Assembly: GCF_002018365.1 (NCBI RefSeq)
Contig: NZ_MVKX01000005.1
Coordinates: forward strand, 62,001-126,000
Direction of reading: 5' to 3'
Origin: Acinetobacter amyesii
Lineage (GTDB): Bacteria; Pseudomonadota; Gammaproteobacteria; Pseudomonadales; Moraxellaceae
DNA: 64,000 nt
Below the pieces are notes generated by a model. That model was given only the letters and a program-made list of their open reading frames with translations, ran no database searches and was not told the origin of the DNA. The position numbers and the translations under genes are program-made. Numbering within the stretch: the first letter of the stretch is position 1; each line of letters opens with the position of its first letter. Shown here piece after piece: positions 56,705 to 64,000 of this stretch.

Positions 56705-57511
56705 ATGGTAGATATCGCCAATACAATTTTAGGTAAAATTGTTGACCGTAAAAAAGAAGAATTTGCAGCCCGTCTTAAACAACGTAGCTATAAAGATGTC
56801 GAAGAGCTAGCTCAAGCAGCTACACCCGTTCGAGGTTTTGCACAAAACCTCGGCTCTAAACGTCCGGGGGTGATTGCTGAAATTAAAAAGGCATCACCAT
56901 CGAAAGGCATCATTCGTGAAAACTTTAACCCTGCTGAAATTGCGCAGCAGTATCAAGATGCTGGTGCGGCATGTTTGTCTGTTCTCACCGATGTGGATTT
57001 TTTCCAAGGCTCTGATGAAAACATTCAAATTGCTCGCACGCATTGCAACTTACCTGCGCTACGTAAAGATTTTTTAATCGACCCTTATGGTGTGATTGAA
57101 GCGCGCGCTTTACATGCAGACTGTATTTTATTAATCGTGGCTTGTTTGTCAGATCAACAACTCGAAGAAATGTCGAAAACTGCTTTTGAGCACAATCTCG
57201 ACGTGTTGGTTGAAGTACATGACGAAGAAGAACTTGAGCGTGCAATGCGTCTTTCTGACAACTGTCTACTAGGCGTCAATAACCGCAATCTAAAAACTTT
57301 TGAGGTTGACCTCAATACATCATTACGTTTGAAGAAATTACTTGAGCCTTCTCGCCTGCTGGTGACAGAAAGCGGTATTGCAACACCTGCGGATGTTGCC
57401 ATGATGCAAGAACATGATATTCATGCATTCTTGGTCGGTGAAAGTTTTATGAAGCAGCCACGCCCTGATCAGGCGTTTAAGGAGCTTTTTGGTGTGCCTG
57501 ATAAATTATAA
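56705..57511 (+). CDS. trpC: Indole-3-glycerol phosphate synthase
   Basis: 268 residues, stand-alone TIM barrel (TrpF is not fused). Catalytic landmarks: VIAEIKKASPSKGIIR (Glu/Lys), LRKDFLIDPYGVIEARA, GVNNRNLKTFEVD and VTESGIATPADV. It closes the indole ring in the fourth step of the pathway. Last gene of the unit; a UUCG-capped terminator follows. Confidence 0.96.
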   Translation: MVDIANTILGKIVDRKKEEFAARLKQRSYKDVEELAQAATPVRGFAQNLGSKRPGVIAEIKKASPSKGIIRENFNPAEIAQQYQDAGAACLSVLTDVDFFQGSDENIQIARTHCNLPALRKDFLIDPYGVIEARALHADCILLIVACLSDQQLEEMSKTAFEHNLDVLVEVHDEEELERAMRLSDNCLLGVNNRNLKTFEVDLNTSLRLKKLLEPSRLLVTESGIATPADVAMMQEHDIHAFLVGESFMKQPRPDQAFKELFGVPDKL

Positions 57512-57520
57512 ATGAAATAT

Positions 57521-57548
57521 GTAGGGTGAGTTCGCTCACCCTTTTTCT
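57521..57548 (+). terminator. Intrinsic terminator of the trpGDC operon
   Basis: Stem AGGGTGAG / CTCACCCT capped by a stable TTCG tetraloop, then T's. Confidence 0.93.
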
Positions 57549-57617
57549 CCTTTGCATCCATATTAAAAAAATTACACATCCTTTTTATAATTTTTATTCA
57601 TTTGAGAATTAAAAATA

Positions 57618-58601
57618 ATGAAGTCGATTATTTCTTCTACTCTTCTATTCATTTCATTAATCTTGGTTTCACTACACCAGATAAGTTGGGCAAAAAATAT
57701 AACTCTTTATACTGGCTCACCGTATCATATTGACCAAAATCATATCCTCTACTTTAATATTTCCAATATGCCCGAAGGCATCATTGCTGCGCAGATTGAC
57801 CTAAATCAAATTTTTCCAAATATAAATACTAACGTGCTAAAGGGCAAAAATTATGATTTCAATAAGAATCAAATTGAAATCATTAGTTATCAAGGCTTAC
57901 CAATAGTTATTAATTTCTCAATCAATACTAAAAACAAGAATATTGAAAATTCAACCTATTTTTCTATTTCTAAAGGACAAAAAAATTCTTTATCAAAACC
58001 AATCAATATTAAATCCCACCCTTATTCCATGGAAAAATTAAATCATTTTGAACAGATTTTTTATAAAGATAATTCTCATTTATTGAAAAAGAATTTAGCT
58101 GATGAGCCATATTTAATAAATCTATTCATGTTCCATGCAGCAATAAATAATTTTGCTGATATGAATGATTTTTTCCAAAATGCGATAAAGAACCTGACAC
58201 AGAAAAATGATATTGATAATTATGAAAAAGCCAAAAATTTGTATCTTGAATATTTAAATTTTGGTGAAAACAATGAATTTTATGATACCACCTTAATTAT
58301 GGCGGCAATCGAGCACACAGATATTTCTTTCATCAAAAAAATGAAGCTTAGAAAAATAAATGAACTTGTAGTAGATGAAGTTGAACCACAAACATATTAT
58401 TTCACTAGATGCTCCCCATTAGGTAAAGCTATTCGCCTAAATCAATATCAGATAATTTCTTATTTACTTGAAAAAGGCGCTTCAACCGAAATCGTGTGTA
58501 TTTCTAAATTTAATGAAGAACAATCAGCATTAGCTCTTGCAGAACAATATAAAAATAAAAAAGTTATTAAATTAATTAATTCAACTTTGAAGCCCAAATA
58601 G
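57618..58601 (+). CDS. AT-rich exported protein with ankyrin-like C-terminus
   Basis: 327 residues. Signal peptide (about 1-25, ending SWAKN). The middle is Asn/Lys/Ile-rich with no known motif. From about residue 170 the protein is helical and repeat-like: LINLFMFHAAINNFADMNDFF, DTTLIMAAIEHTDISFIKKM, SPLGKAIRLNQYQIISYLLEKGAS, SALALAEQYKNKKVIKLI, the helix-turn-helix rhythm of ankyrin repeats. The base composition is far more AT-rich than trpC and the Smr gene on either side, suggesting horizontal gain. Function unknown. Confidence 0.72.
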   Translation: MKSIISSTLLFISLILVSLHQISWAKNITLYTGSPYHIDQNHILYFNISNMPEGIIAAQIDLNQIFPNINTNVLKGKNYDFNKNQIEIISYQGLPIVINFSINTKNKNIENSTYFSISKGQKNSLSKPINIKSHPYSMEKLNHFEQIFYKDNSHLLKKNLADEPYLINLFMFHAAINNFADMNDFFQNAIKNLTQKNDIDNYEKAKNLYLEYLNFGENNEFYDTTLIMAAIEHTDISFIKKMKLRKINELVVDEVEPQTYYFTRCSPLGKAIRLNQYQIISYLLEKGASTEIVCISKFNEEQSALALAEQYKNKKVIKLINSTLKPK

Positions 58602-58712
58602 GACTTGTAATGAATTAAGAGATCTTCTTTATATAAAGTCTTTCCAGTTCAAATCAGTGCCATTTAAGGCTATAATTGCTCTAAATTTTTGTATATTTCC
58701 CGTTTTTTCATT

Positions 58713-59402
58713 ATGAGCAAACACGATTCTTCGCTTTCAAAAGATCAGTACAACCTACTGAAATCTTTTAAAAAGCAAATTACGAATCCACATTCCTCAA
58801 CGATTGCTAAACAGCCTGAGCCAACGCCAAAGACTGTTGAACAAGAGCAGGAAGAAGACTTCGCGCTTTTCCAAAAGCAAATGCAAGGTGTTCAAAAAAT
58901 GAATGCAGGAAATACTGCAAAAATGGAAAAAGTGGGTCGTAAAAAACCTGATGCGCAAACCTTGGCTAAACGTGCTGCTGCAATTGGTCCTATGGAAACA
59001 GATGATGCATTACTTTCTGATACGCAAGCGATGCTCAACCCTGTTGCCAGTCAAGCGGCCTTAAGCTATCGCATTGCAACCTTACAGCATAAAGTTTTTG
59101 AAGATTTAAAAGCTGGCAATCTACGTTGGTTCGAAGCAGTCGACTTACACGGTTGCACTGTAGAAGAAGCTCGTTCGGCTGTGTTGCAAATCATTCAAAT
59201 GGCGAAAGATGACAATCAAAACGTCATTAAAATTGTGCATGGCAAAGGGCCAGAAGCAATTTTAAAAACTTATGTAAATAGTTGGTTACGTCAACATCGT
59301 GATGTATTGGCATTTGTGAGCGCCCCAGAAAAACAAGGCGGTACAGGTGCTGTACTGGTTCTGCTTAAACGTGCAGAAAAGAACCCACAGTTTAAACAAT
59401 AA
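58713..59402 (+). CDS. Smr-domain protein
   Basis: 229 residues from ATG 58713 (the frame opens at a TTG, 58689). The N-terminal 120 residues are charged and low-complexity. The C-terminal Smr domain starts at VDLHGCTVEEARSAVLQII (D-L-H-G) and contains KIVHGKGP and GGTGAVLVLLKR. Proteins of this YfcN/SmrB type nick mRNA or act on collided ribosomes in E. coli; here that role is inferred by family. Confidence 0.9.
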   Translation: MSKHDSSLSKDQYNLLKSFKKQITNPHSSTIAKQPEPTPKTVEQEQEEDFALFQKQMQGVQKMNAGNTAKMEKVGRKKPDAQTLAKRAAAIGPMETDDALLSDTQAMLNPVASQAALSYRIATLQHKVFEDLKAGNLRWFEAVDLHGCTVEEARSAVLQIIQMAKDDNQNVIKIVHGKGPEAILKTYVNSWLRQHRDVLAFVSAPEKQGGTGAVLVLLKRAEKNPQFKQ

Positions 59403-59491
59403 TCGGATTTAACTCCAAAAGAAGGCATTGTAATAGTTTTCTGCTACAATGCCGTCCTTGTTCAATCTCTCAGTGTAAGTGAACACGTCTT

Positions 59492-60046
59492 ATGTCTATG
59501 CAGCAATCCTACGCAAATATCCTAACTGCCGTTGGTGAAGATCTGAATCGCCCAGGTCTTAAAGATACGCCTATGCGTGCTGCTAAAGCTTTTTCATATC
59601 TTACCTCTGGTTATAGCCAGACACTTGAAGAAGTGACCAACAATGCGGTTTTCCCATCCGATAACCGTGAAATGGTCTTAGTTAAGAATATTGAATTCTA
59701 TTCTTTGTGTGAGCACCATTTATTGCCTTTTTATGGCCGTGTACATATTGCTTATCTCCCAGAAGGCAATGTTTTAGGTTTATCAAAATTTGCACGTATT
59801 ACAGAAATGTTTGCCCGTCGCTTACAAATTCAGGAAAACCTCACTCAGCAGATCGCTGAAGCTGTGGCTGAAGTGACTGGTGCACGTGGTGTTGCTGTGG
59901 TGATTGATTCAGCTCACATGTGCATGATGATGCGTGGTGTTGGTAAACAAGAATCTACAACTCGTACCGTTTCATTTGTCGGTGACTTTAAAACCAATAA
60001 AGAAGAACGCCGTGAATTCTTAAGTGCTGTGCCTGAAAGCTATTAA
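59492..60046 (+). CDS. folE: GTP cyclohydrolase I
   Basis: 184 residues. Zn ligands are in [15 protein letters not shown] (Cys and His near 70-75) and in the [11 protein letters not shown] block (Cys near 143). The active-site [10 protein letters not shown] is also present. It begins folate synthesis by turning GTP into dihydroneopterin triphosphate. It lies about 90 bases after the Smr gene on the same strand, with a strong terminator behind. Confidence 0.96.
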   Translation: MSMQQSYANILTAVGEDLNRPGLKDTPMRAAKAFSYLTSGYSQTLEEVTNNAVFPSDNREMVLVKNIEFYSLCEHHLLPFYGRVHIAYLPEGNVLGLSKFARITEMFARRLQIQENLTQQIAEAVAEVTGARGVAVVIDSAHMCMMMRGVGKQESTTRTVSFVGDFKTNKEERREFLSAVPESY

Positions 60047-60069
60047 TAGAACATTGAGCGTCAGCTCTT

Positions 60070-60102
60070 TAAAAAAGCCTCAAACTCTTGAGGCTTTTTT
60101 TA
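60070..60102 (+). terminator. Intrinsic terminator after folE
   Basis: Stem AAAGCCTCAA / TTGAGGCTTT with ACTC loop and T run. Confidence 0.92.
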
Positions 60103-60164
60103 TTTGTGTTTTAATGTCGCAAATCGTTTGCTTTGATAGCAACGTACGAATTTCAGGATGAATC

Positions 60165-60521
60165 ATGTCAAATGTATATATTGCCGGTCAGGGTATAGCA
60201 CAAGCCAAACACAGCATAGACTTCCCTCGCCCAGACCGTTTGGTTCAGGGCAATCCCAAACGTGAAACTACAAGCCTGTATGCACACCCCAATATGGACT
60301 GCGGGATTTGGCAATGTGAAGTTGGCGCATGGAATATTGTTTTTGCACCGAACAAACAAGAGTTTTTTACAATCCTTGAAGGTTTAGTACGTATTCATGA
60401 TCAACAAGGCGGGTATATCGAAGTTTCCGCTGGCCAAGCGGGCATTATTCCCCCATCGTTTCAGGGCAAGTTTGAAGTTGTTGAAGCCGTCAAAAAATAC
60501 TATGTAGTTGTCGAAGTTTAA
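60165..60521 (+). CDS. Small cupin-domain protein (Cupin_3 type)
   Basis: 118 residues, single cupin: GIWQCEVGAWNIVFAPNKQEFFTILEGLVRIHDQQGG (about 47-83), then SAGQAGIIPPSFQGKFEVVE. The usual first-motif histidines are not seen in the E-F-F-T segment, so metal binding is doubtful; this is common in the (S)-ureidoglycine/EutQ-like Cupin_3 group. Substrate unknown. Downstream is a bidirectional terminator. Confidence 0.8.
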   Translation: MSNVYIAGQGIAQAKHSIDFPRPDRLVQGNPKRETTSLYAHPNMDCGIWQCEVGAWNIVFAPNKQEFFTILEGLVRIHDQQGGYIEVSAGQAGIIPPSFQGKFEVVEAVKKYYVVVEV

Positions 60522-60557
60522 ATTACGGTACATCTCGCATAAAGCGTATTTCCCCAT

Positions 60558-60587
60558 AAAAAAACTCCCACATATGGGAGTTTTTTA
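60558..60587. terminator. Bidirectional terminator between the cupin and globin-GGDEF genes
   Basis: Stem AAACTCCCA / TGGGAGTTT with CATA loop, A run and T run on opposite sides. Confidence 0.92.
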
Positions 60588-60600
60588 TTCTCAGAATGAA

Positions 60601-61977
60601 TTAGATATACGACAAATGCTTTGTGACTTGAATACAGTTTCGACCATTATTTTTTGCCGCATACAGCGCATGATCAGCTGCATCTAAGAAGCGCTGATAA
60701 TCAGGATGACCATCATACTGCACACAACCAATGCTTACGGTAAAACTAAATTGCTGACCTTGTGCCGTTCGGATCAAGCCCTTTTCAATATATTGGCGAA
60801 TATTTTCTGCAATTTTCATCGCACGGTTTACACCAGTATCAACCAAGAGTAATAAAAACTCTTCCCCACCGATACGGAATGCATAATCGCTACCTTGACT
60901 ATAACGCTGTAAGGCTTCGGCAATAAATTTGAGCGCAAGATCACCTGCCGCATGACCAAACTTATCATTGATCATTTTGAAATAATCCGCGTCAAAGGCG
61001 AGCAAAGACAACGGTGTTTCATTTTGCCGCGCAAAGGTAATTTCACGTGAAATAATCGTACTGAGATAACGACGGTTTAGGAGTTGAGTCAAAGAATCAT
61101 TGCCAGACTCAATATATTCAGCCACTTGAAATAGTTGATCAACTAGATGCTGAATTTCACGGTTCAATTCACGAATCTGTTGAATCAACTGTTGCAGCTG
61201 ATCTTTTTCCGTCATCTGCATCGTTTGCTGGGTTAATTGATCCACTTCATAAATTCGGTCAATAATCAGTTGAACCTGATCTGAACCTGAAAAAGCATAT
61301 GCCGCTTTATGAATGAACCATAGCCCAAACTCTGATTTTGAAAATAAGGGATGATAAAAACCGACATTGCCCGAAAAGATTTTAAACATCAGTTCATTTT
61401 CCCAATCGAGTAATGAACCCCGTTGTTTATCTTTATGTACTGCCACATCTTGCATCGCTGAAAATAAGCGATAATTGTGTTTTGTTTCTTGGTTTTTTTC
61501 CGTATTGATCTCATAAGATCGGCACATAATTTCTGTGCTGAACCCCATAATTTGCACAATATAACTGCACATATGGAGAATATTTTGCGTTTGGTTTAGC
61601 TCTAAAATTTCAAATACTTTACGTTCTATTTCACGTACACCACGCATGATAAACCATGACGGAATACCAACACGCGCATGTACCATTCCAACTTTCTGCT
61701 GTCTTTTGACTGAGCTTTCAAATTCACCATTCAGTGCGACATTAAACGTTTCTAACAACCATTTTCTTAAGGTGTCGATAAGCCTTTTTTGAATGATATC
61801 GTCTTTAAAAAATTCAGCTGACTCTGGCTCACGTGACATTTGTTCATAAAAAACAGTAACTAAATGTTCAACATGCCTTTGGATAAATTGCAATGCTGCA
61901 AGATGTTCATTTTCAGTATATTGATCACAAATATCTTTCCAAGTCTGACTTAGACCTGTAATACATTCTTGATTCAT
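60601..61977 (-). CDS. Globin-coupled diguanylate cyclase, DosC/YddV-like
   Basis: 458 residues from ATG 61977; an in-frame TTG at 61989 exists, and neither has a good ribosome site. Residues 1-160 form a sensor globin with probable proximal heme ligand His100 in KVGMVHARVGIPSWFI, matching His98 of E. coli DosC (460 residues). A helical linker (about 165-290) precedes the GGDEF domain: NDSLTQLLNRRYLS, FDADYFKMINDKFGHAAGD, RIGGEEF (370-374). The active-site motif is intact. The I-site position is QGSD, so canonical RxxD feedback is missing. O2-regulated c-di-GMP synthesis is inferred. No dosP partner is adjacent. Confidence 0.92.
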   Translation of the reverse strand: MNQECITGLSQTWKDICDQYTENEHLAALQFIQRHVEHLVTVFYEQMSREPESAEFFKDDIIQKRLIDTLRKWLLETFNVALNGEFESSVKRQQKVGMVHARVGIPSWFIMRGVREIERKVFEILELNQTQNILHMCSYIVQIMGFSTEIMCRSYEINTEKNQETKHNYRLFSAMQDVAVHKDKQRGSLLDWENELMFKIFSGNVGFYHPLFSKSEFGLWFIHKAAYAFSGSDQVQLIIDRIYEVDQLTQQTMQMTEKDQLQQLIQQIRELNREIQHLVDQLFQVAEYIESGNDSLTQLLNRRYLSTIISREITFARQNETPLSLLAFDADYFKMINDKFGHAAGDLALKFIAEALQRYSQGSDYAFRIGGEEFLLLLVDTGVNRAMKIAENIRQYIEKGLIRTAQGQQFSFTVSIGCVQYDGHPDYQRFLDAADHALYAAKNNGRNCIQVTKHLSYI

Positions 61978-62083
61978 TCGGTGACACAAACCACAGCTAT
62001 TACAAAGCTAGCAATCATACCTTGCTTTACTTACATAAAAAAACAAATTTATTTGATATTTCACATTTTATCTATCTTAAAAA

Positions 62084-63988
62084 TTAATAGAAAAATACAT
62101 AACTCAATTTCAATTTATTCCAATCTTGATCATCTTGTTGCTGATATTCATAGCCTAGTCTTAAAGCATTTTGTTGGTTGACGATATATTGTAATTCAGC
62201 ATCGAGTTTCAGATTCCATTGATGTGCATCTTCCCAATACGGAAGCTCTGCCAGAACCAAACTGTTGAATTTTTCTGACCAAATATTTTGGCAACCCAAT
62301 GTCGGCCCAAGGCCCACTCGCCATCCCTGATCGAGTGACTTACCGCCCTGCACTTGCATTTGAGACTGCACATAACACAAATGCGTGCGTTCTTGATTGG
62401 CCCAGCTATAACCGGATTGCGCTTTTAATTCAGCAACGCCATGTTGTTTCGTTTCGCTAAATTGACCTGCATCTACTGACACTTGCTGCCAGCCAAAATT
62501 AAAACCCCAAGTTAGCGGTGTTTTAAATGGCGTGATCGGGTTGTAAGAATTGACCGATAAAAAATCAAAATGATTGAGTTTGAATTGGTCGTCTCGATAT
62601 TGGATCGAGCCATCCCAAAACATCAACTGCGTACCAATCCGAAAACCACCTTGTGGATCAATCAAGTCATGATAGGCTTCACGATGACTGAGTTCGATAT
62701 ATTTTTCACCTTGAACTTTGCCTACTGTGGCTGAAAAATTTCGCGCATGATGTCCATTGACTGGATCTAGACTTGGCTGTTTAGGTTCAGTCCGTTGTTT
62801 TGGTTGTGAAGACTGACTTCGTAAGGCCAAGATTTGACGCAATTTAGGCTGCGTTTCTTCCGCACTCACCTTTCGACCAATCAGCAATAAATACAGATGG
62901 TCATACGCCATTTCCAATATTTTCGCTTGCTCTGCTTCATTAAACTGAGCGAGTGCTGTCGACATGTTCGCAGGTTTAATTTCAGCGAGCTTATGTGCTT
63001 CACGTGCTAAACGATATCCATGTTGCTGCGCTTGTGACAAAAGCTGCGTTTCTAATGCAGGACGATACACCGCTGCTTGAATCAGTTGTTCATCATTGAT
63101 CGCTTTAATCGTTTCAACGGGAATAGAAGCAACTTTAAACTTCTGGGTTAAATTCAGTGTCGGGCGAACCAAATCCATTAAGCCCAATAATCGATAGGCA
63201 CAGTTATCGCTAGCGAAATAATAGGGAAAACTGACATTTTGCATTTCCCAAATATGTTTAACCAAATAACTGGTTTCTTGCTCGGTCAGTGCTAGCTCAT
63301 ATTCCCACAAATCACGACTTTCAAAATCGCCATATTCTTTCACCTTCCGGTAGTACGGCATCAAGGAATATTCGCCAGGATACTGCCCTGTTAAGCCTTT
63401 CCATGCATAAGACCAGTTATCTTCACCTGCAACTGTCGCTGCATAGTTAATGGCATAGGACACCAAATTTAGTTCTTTCTGATCTTTCGGATCGAGACGC
63501 AACAAGGTATGTCCAAACATAGAACTTGGATTACCCATAAAGTCTGTGGCGTAGATTAACGTGGCTTTATAAGGCTTAATTTTCCCAAACCATTCATCAA
63601 ACTCAGGACAACTCACCACAGGTAACTGCTCTGAACGGATGGATAATTCTTGCATCAGCCACTGACTACGCGCAGGGAAACGACAACGAAAGGCTTGATT
63701 AGGTTCGGTGGCTTGAAACAGTGCAGCGACATCTGCCTCTAATTCGGCTTGAGCATTTTGACGGCCATTTTCAGCCAAAAAGTAACCTGCATAGGTAACT
63801 TCACTTTGTCCTTTATGATCTGTATATAAAAGTCGTTGCCAACTGATGTGTTCAGACAGTTTTTTTGATTGTGCAAGTTCAATATATCGTTGTAGCTCTA
63901 CGGTTTTAGAGAGGTTTGGATCTACAACTTGCTGAGCATATAAGATGCTCGGAATCATAAAGGTACAAAATAAAGCAATTGATTTCAT
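62084..63988 (-). CDS. DUF4105-family outer-envelope protein
   Basis: 634 residues. Signal peptide (about 1-18). The DUF4105 domain carries IYATDFMGNPSSMFGHTLLRLD (about 145-166) and a later SDNCAYRLLGLMDLV (about 262-276); the conserved His and Cys resemble the Cys-His pair of the Lnb lipoprotein acyltransferases and NlpC/P60-like folds. A linker (about 395-420) then leads to beta-hairpins with aromatic-ended strands to the final LSYVFFY, suggesting an outer-membrane barrel. A membrane-lipid or lipoprotein-modifying role is possible but not shown. It opens at ATG 63988, 12 bases from the window edge. Confidence 0.82.
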   Translation of the reverse strand: MKSIALFCTFMIPSILYAQQVVDPNLSKTVELQRYIELAQSKKLSEHISWQRLLYTDHKGQSEVTYAGYFLAENGRQNAQAELEADVAALFQATEPNQAFRCRFPARSQWLMQELSIRSEQLPVVSCPEFDEWFGKIKPYKATLIYATDFMGNPSSMFGHTLLRLDPKDQKELNLVSYAINYAATVAGEDNWSYAWKGLTGQYPGEYSLMPYYRKVKEYGDFESRDLWEYELALTEQETSYLVKHIWEMQNVSFPYYFASDNCAYRLLGLMDLVRPTLNLTQKFKVASIPVETIKAINDEQLIQAAVYRPALETQLLSQAQQHGYRLAREAHKLAEIKPANMSTALAQFNEAEQAKILEMAYDHLYLLLIGRKVSAEETQPKLRQILALRSQSSQPKQRTEPKQPSLDPVNGHHARNFSATVGKVQGEKYIELSHREAYHDLIDPQGGFRIGTQLMFWDGSIQYRDDQFKLNHFDFLSVNSYNPITPFKTPLTWGFNFGWQQVSVDAGQFSETKQHGVAELKAQSGYSWANQERTHLCYVQSQMQVQGGKSLDQGWRVGLGPTLGCQNIWSEKFNSLVLAELPYWEDAHQWNLKLDAELQYIVNQQNALRLGYEYQQQDDQDWNKLKLSYVFFY

Positions 63989-64000
63989 TCAGTTATATTC

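Overview
This 64 kb window is chromosomal DNA from an Acinetobacter-type gammaproteobacterium. The evidence is the AT-rich composition, the dat-ddc diaminopropane pair, the obgE-proB order, a long N-terminally extended GAPDH, the trpG-trpD-trpC cluster beside glnA, SthA, a membrane FadE and ubiC-ubiA. The species cannot be fixed from sequence alone. No prophage, insertion sequence or CRISPR array is visible; most of the window is housekeeping DNA with a few accessory patches.

Left part (1-22 kb): start of ddc and all of dat (1,3-diaminopropane synthesis); a SIMPL-domain periplasmic protein; a TonB-dependent receptor behind a Fur-like box; a compact arsenic operon arsR-arsC-acr3-arsH with duplicated operator palindromes; proB and obgE; the divergent qorR/qorB pair; two adjacent membrane-anchored proteins built of short Pro-rich beta-like repeats; GAPDH; a structured, unusually GC-rich non-coding patch; a 570-residue orphan; a RarD-type permease; a lipocalin; and uvrB.

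Middle (22-44 kb): a macro-like protein, a tandem-PAS diguanylate cyclase, an OmpW-like porin, an MFS transporter coupled to a 44-residue membrane micropeptide, a TauD-type dioxygenase, LysR/pirin, a chromate transporter, an SMC-like ATPase, sthA, lipA, fadE with a 20-bp-phased direct repeat in its leader, a carboxymuconolactone decarboxylase-like protein, a DegS/AlgW protease, a Nif3 protein and sodB.

Accessory hotspot (44.8-47.7 kb): two small, very AT-rich immunity-like genes, both apparently broken (one by an in-frame stop, one by a single-base frameshift in a homopolymer). They are followed by four nearly identical tRNA-Asn genes in three promoter-tRNA-terminator units, then a DUF2726 gene whose 5' end runs into the last tRNA terminator.

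Right part (47.7-64 kb): a lipoprotein lipase, ubiA-ubiC, a polysaccharide deacetylase-like protein, glnA with NtrC-like half-sites upstream, trpGDC, an AT-rich secreted ankyrin-like gene between trpC and the Smr gene, folE, a cupin, a globin-coupled diguanylate cyclase and a DUF4105 protein.

No complete novel multi-gene system was established. The best leads are the degraded immunity-like cassette beside the tRNA-Asn array, the paired beta-repeat membrane proteins, the structured patch at 16.0-16.2 kb, and small proteins missed by length cut-offs.
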